A DNA stretch of 8,453 bases, from positions 1-8,453 of the forward strand of contig NZ_JAIWNS010000210.1 in NCBI RefSeq assembly GCF_020216685.1, written 5' to 3'. Shown piece after piece: positions 7,340 through 8,453 of the stretch. The notes under the pieces are model-generated. The model had not been told where the DNA came from. It saw only the letters and a list, made by a program, of their open reading frames with translations, and made no database searches. Source of the DNA: Methanospirillum hungatei (lineage in GTDB: Archaea > Halobacteriota > Methanomicrobia > Methanomicrobiales > Methanospirillaceae). The position numbers and the translations under genes were made by a program. Positions within the stretch are counted from its first letter, which is position 1. Every line of letters begins with the position of its first letter.

Positions 7340-7365
7340 CATAGTAGGTTTATGAAGATACTATG
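7340..7365 (-). promoter_or_regulatory. Perfect 7-12-7 inverted repeat, probable operator of the methyltransferase-flavin reductase unit
   Basis: CATAGTA at 7340-7346 and TACTATG at 7359-7365 are exact reverse complements separated by 12 bases, a layout suited to a dimeric repressor. The repeat directly abuts the TATA-like box at 7366-7375 and covers the expected transcription start near 7345, so binding there would block initiation. The regulator is unknown. Spaced palindromes of this kind are used by ribbon-helix-helix metal regulators such as NikR, but the sequence does not match a consensus I can name with confidence. Confidence 0.5.
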
Positions 7366-7375
7366 TATTTTATAT
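7366..7375 (-). promoter_or_regulatory. TATA box for the methyltransferase-flavin reductase unit
   Basis: On the minus strand this reads ATATAAAATA, a good archaeal TATA element. Its centre is about 65 bases before the ATG at 7304, predicting a start of transcription near 7345 and a leader of about 40 bases. Confidence 0.55.
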
Positions 7376-7423
7376 CAGATCGTAAGAATACTTTCTGATT
7401 TAATCACAAAAGATGAGATGCTG

Positions 7424-7436
7424 ATCAAGGCTTGAT
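7424..7436. repeat. Short palindrome ATCAAG-G-CTTGAT
   Basis: Two 6-base arms are exact reverse complements around one central G. The site lies about 120 bases upstream of the methyltransferase start on the minus strand, before the TATA box. It may be an activator or repressor site, or chance. Confidence 0.3.
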
Positions 7437-7480
7437 ATACTGAGATGATAATAACAATTCATCTATCGATAATTTTTTGG

Positions 7481-7502
7481 TTCCTGATTAAATTTTCAGG
7501 AA
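7481..7502. repeat. Inverted repeat TTCCTGA / TCAGGAA with 8-base loop
   Basis: A perfect 7-bp stem (7481-7487 with 7496-7502) encloses an AT loop. On the plus strand it is preceded by a run of six T rather than followed by one, and on the minus strand it is followed by CCAAAAAA, so it does not look like a classical terminator in either direction. It may be a protein-binding site or part of an unrecognised RNA. Confidence 0.35.
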
Positions 7503-8097
7503 ATCTTGAAAAATAGGTCACACATTTTAGTCTTATGTCGCATCTTATTTACACATTTACAATCTTCCTTTCATGATCCTTCATGAGGGTAATGTGATGA
7601 ATTATAGAATTATACAAGCTACATGAGATAATGATTATGCCTATTTTGTTAAATTCTCTCTTATGTCAACCATATGTAGTTTATTCTAACTTTCTGTATT
7701 TCATCTCTATAGCCGGTCATAGTTGGCAGATCTCAACCCCTTTGACACATTATTCGGATCATTTTTTTATGAGAATAGCGACCTCTTGAGAAATTCTATT
7801 TTGGGATTATTTTTTAAATTTGATAGGTTTATACTGGTTTTTATCGGATACATCGATCCGTATTTTATTTACACTCAAATTGCCCGATTTTTGAGATATC
7901 CAGGTGAAAAAAATCATGTGACTTTTCATCCCGATTTTGAATACTTTGAAGGAGAAAAATCTGCCGATTTAATTATATAATGGGTTGTTGAATCCATGAC
8001 TTGAATGAATACTCTGAATGGCTATTTCAATATTCGATTTACTGGTATACAATCGGATCTTCTGAATTTATTTATTTTCACATATATTCCGTATTAC

Positions 8098-8111
8098 TAT
8101 AAATATATTAA
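8098..8111 (+). promoter_or_regulatory. TATA-like box before the small 8144 reading frame
   Basis: TATAAATATATTAA lies about 33-46 bases upstream of the ATG at 8144, predicting a short leader of 10-20 bases. A 7-base sequence, TACTATA, occurs at 8095-8101 and again at 8128-8134, 33 bases (about three helical turns) apart, flanking the expected start. Confidence 0.4.
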
Positions 8112-8143
8112 TTCATAACACTCATCATACTATAGGTTATTTG

Positions 8144-8266
8144 ATGGATCAGTCAGATAGAATGAATCACATTCGCCGCCTGATCCTGTATGAGTCCATT
8201 CTTCATTATGAGAAAAAGATTTCAGATTTGGAGAGAAGTTCAGAAAAAAACCGAAGCTCAGAATAA
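8144..8266 (+). CDS. Possible small charged protein of 40 residues
   Basis: An ATG frame encodes MDQSDRMNHIRRLILYES, continues ILHYEKKISDLERSS and ends at TAA 8264-8266. I do not recognise it. The middle (about residues 8-32) could form one amphipathic helix, with Ile, Leu and Tyr alternating with Arg, Lys and Glu; the tail is Ser/Glu/Lys-rich. Support for a real gene comes from a TATA-like box at a sensible distance and from codons such as CGC, CTG, ATC and CAC, which resemble the genuine genes of this window more than the surrounding AT-rich spacer. The ribosome site is weak (AGGT about 8 bases upstream). It could be a regulatory or membrane-associated micro-protein, or a chance frame. Confidence 0.4.
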   Translation: MDQSDRMNHIRRLILYESILHYEKKISDLERSSEKNRSSE

Positions 8267-8453
8267 TGTCACACAGGATTCTGTATATCTATCTGAAATT
8301 CTTTAATAATTGTTATTTTCATAAAACTTATCTCCCCGTTCGCACATATTTTTACGGTATATTAAATACCAAATGAGTTGATTTCACATTATGTTATTGT
8401 ACTTCCATTAATGTGGGCAATAGTTTTCATACCGAGAATCAAGGACCATTTTT

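Larger units (their letters stand above)
7376..8143. other. AT-rich stretch without a convincing gene
   Basis: Nothing here reads as a conserved protein on either strand. The longest open frame (7723-7980) starts with TTG, has no internal Met and shows the AT-rich, Phe/Ile/Tyr-heavy composition expected of translated spacer. The stretch contains small inverted repeats (7424-7436, 7481-7502 and, less cleanly, 8035-8055). It could include a decayed gene, a regulatory RNA or simply a long intergenic spacer. I see no tRNA cloverleaf, CRISPR spacing or transposase remnant. Confidence 0.5.

Noticed and set aside
7631..7789. ATG frame of 52 codons on the plus strand
   Set aside because: Overlaps the previous frame in another phase, has no good ribosome site, and shows no recognisable motif or coding-like codon use.
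7723..7980. Open frame of 85 codons on the plus strand
   Set aside because: It needs a TTG start, contains no internal Met, has no ribosome site, and its Phe/Ile/Tyr-rich composition matches translated AT-rich spacer; no family resemblance seen.
8411..8453. ATG frame open at the right edge, with a GGTAT/ATACC symmetry upstream (8356-8370)
   Set aside because: Only 14 codons are visible; this is too little to support a gene, although GGTATATTAAA could be a TATA box.
1..8453. tRNA or rRNA genes, CRISPR arrays, insertion sequences, integrase or toxin-antitoxin genes
   Set aside because: No cloverleaf, regularly spaced repeats, transposase motifs or terminal inverted repeats with target duplications were seen on either strand.

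Overview
The window looks like chromosomal DNA from a methanogenic archaeon, most likely a Methanomicrobiales member of the Methanospirillum type. This rests on moderate-GC genes separated by very AT-rich spacers, TATA-like boxes instead of bacterial -35/-10 promoters, GGAG-type ribosome sites before downstream cistrons but little or none before the first genes, and the character of the binding proteins. The assignment is an inference; no rRNA or marker gene is present.

Layout. (1) 1-528, minus strand: the N-terminal 176 residues of a family 5 (peptide/nickel type) solute-binding lipoprotein, running off the left edge. (2) About 690-959, plus: an orphan C-terminal piece of a metal-transporting P1B-type ATPase, cut by an in-frame stop and lacking all catalytic domains. 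(3) 1044-5755, plus: a tight five-gene array. The first three genes form a complete FecBCD/BtuFCD-type importer (binding protein, permease, ATPase) for an iron-chelate, haem or corrinoid-like ligand. The last two form a DrrAB-type ABC-2 exporter (ATPase, permease). Junctions are 21 bp, a 4-bp ATGA overlap, 7 bp and another ATGA overlap, so one transcript is very likely. (4) 5784-5812: a hairpin plus T-tract where this array meets an opposing operon. (5) 7304-5792, minus: a class I SAM-dependent methyltransferase followed by a flavoredoxin-type FMN flavin reductase. A TATA box and an abutting 7-12-7 inverted repeat lie upstream, suggesting an operator over the start site. (6) About 7380-8143: an AT-rich stretch with no convincing gene but several small inverted repeats. 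(7) 8144-8266, plus: a possible 40-residue charged protein with its own TATA box. (8) 8267-8453: AT-rich sequence with no gene seen.

How they may work together. The importer would bring a metal chelate or corrinoid across the membrane. The convergent flavin reductase could supply reduced flavin to release or reduce the metal. The methyltransferase might modify a small-molecule ligand, and the DrrAB pair might export such a molecule. This metallophore- or corrinoid-cycling idea is inference from gene order; no ligand-synthesis gene is visible.
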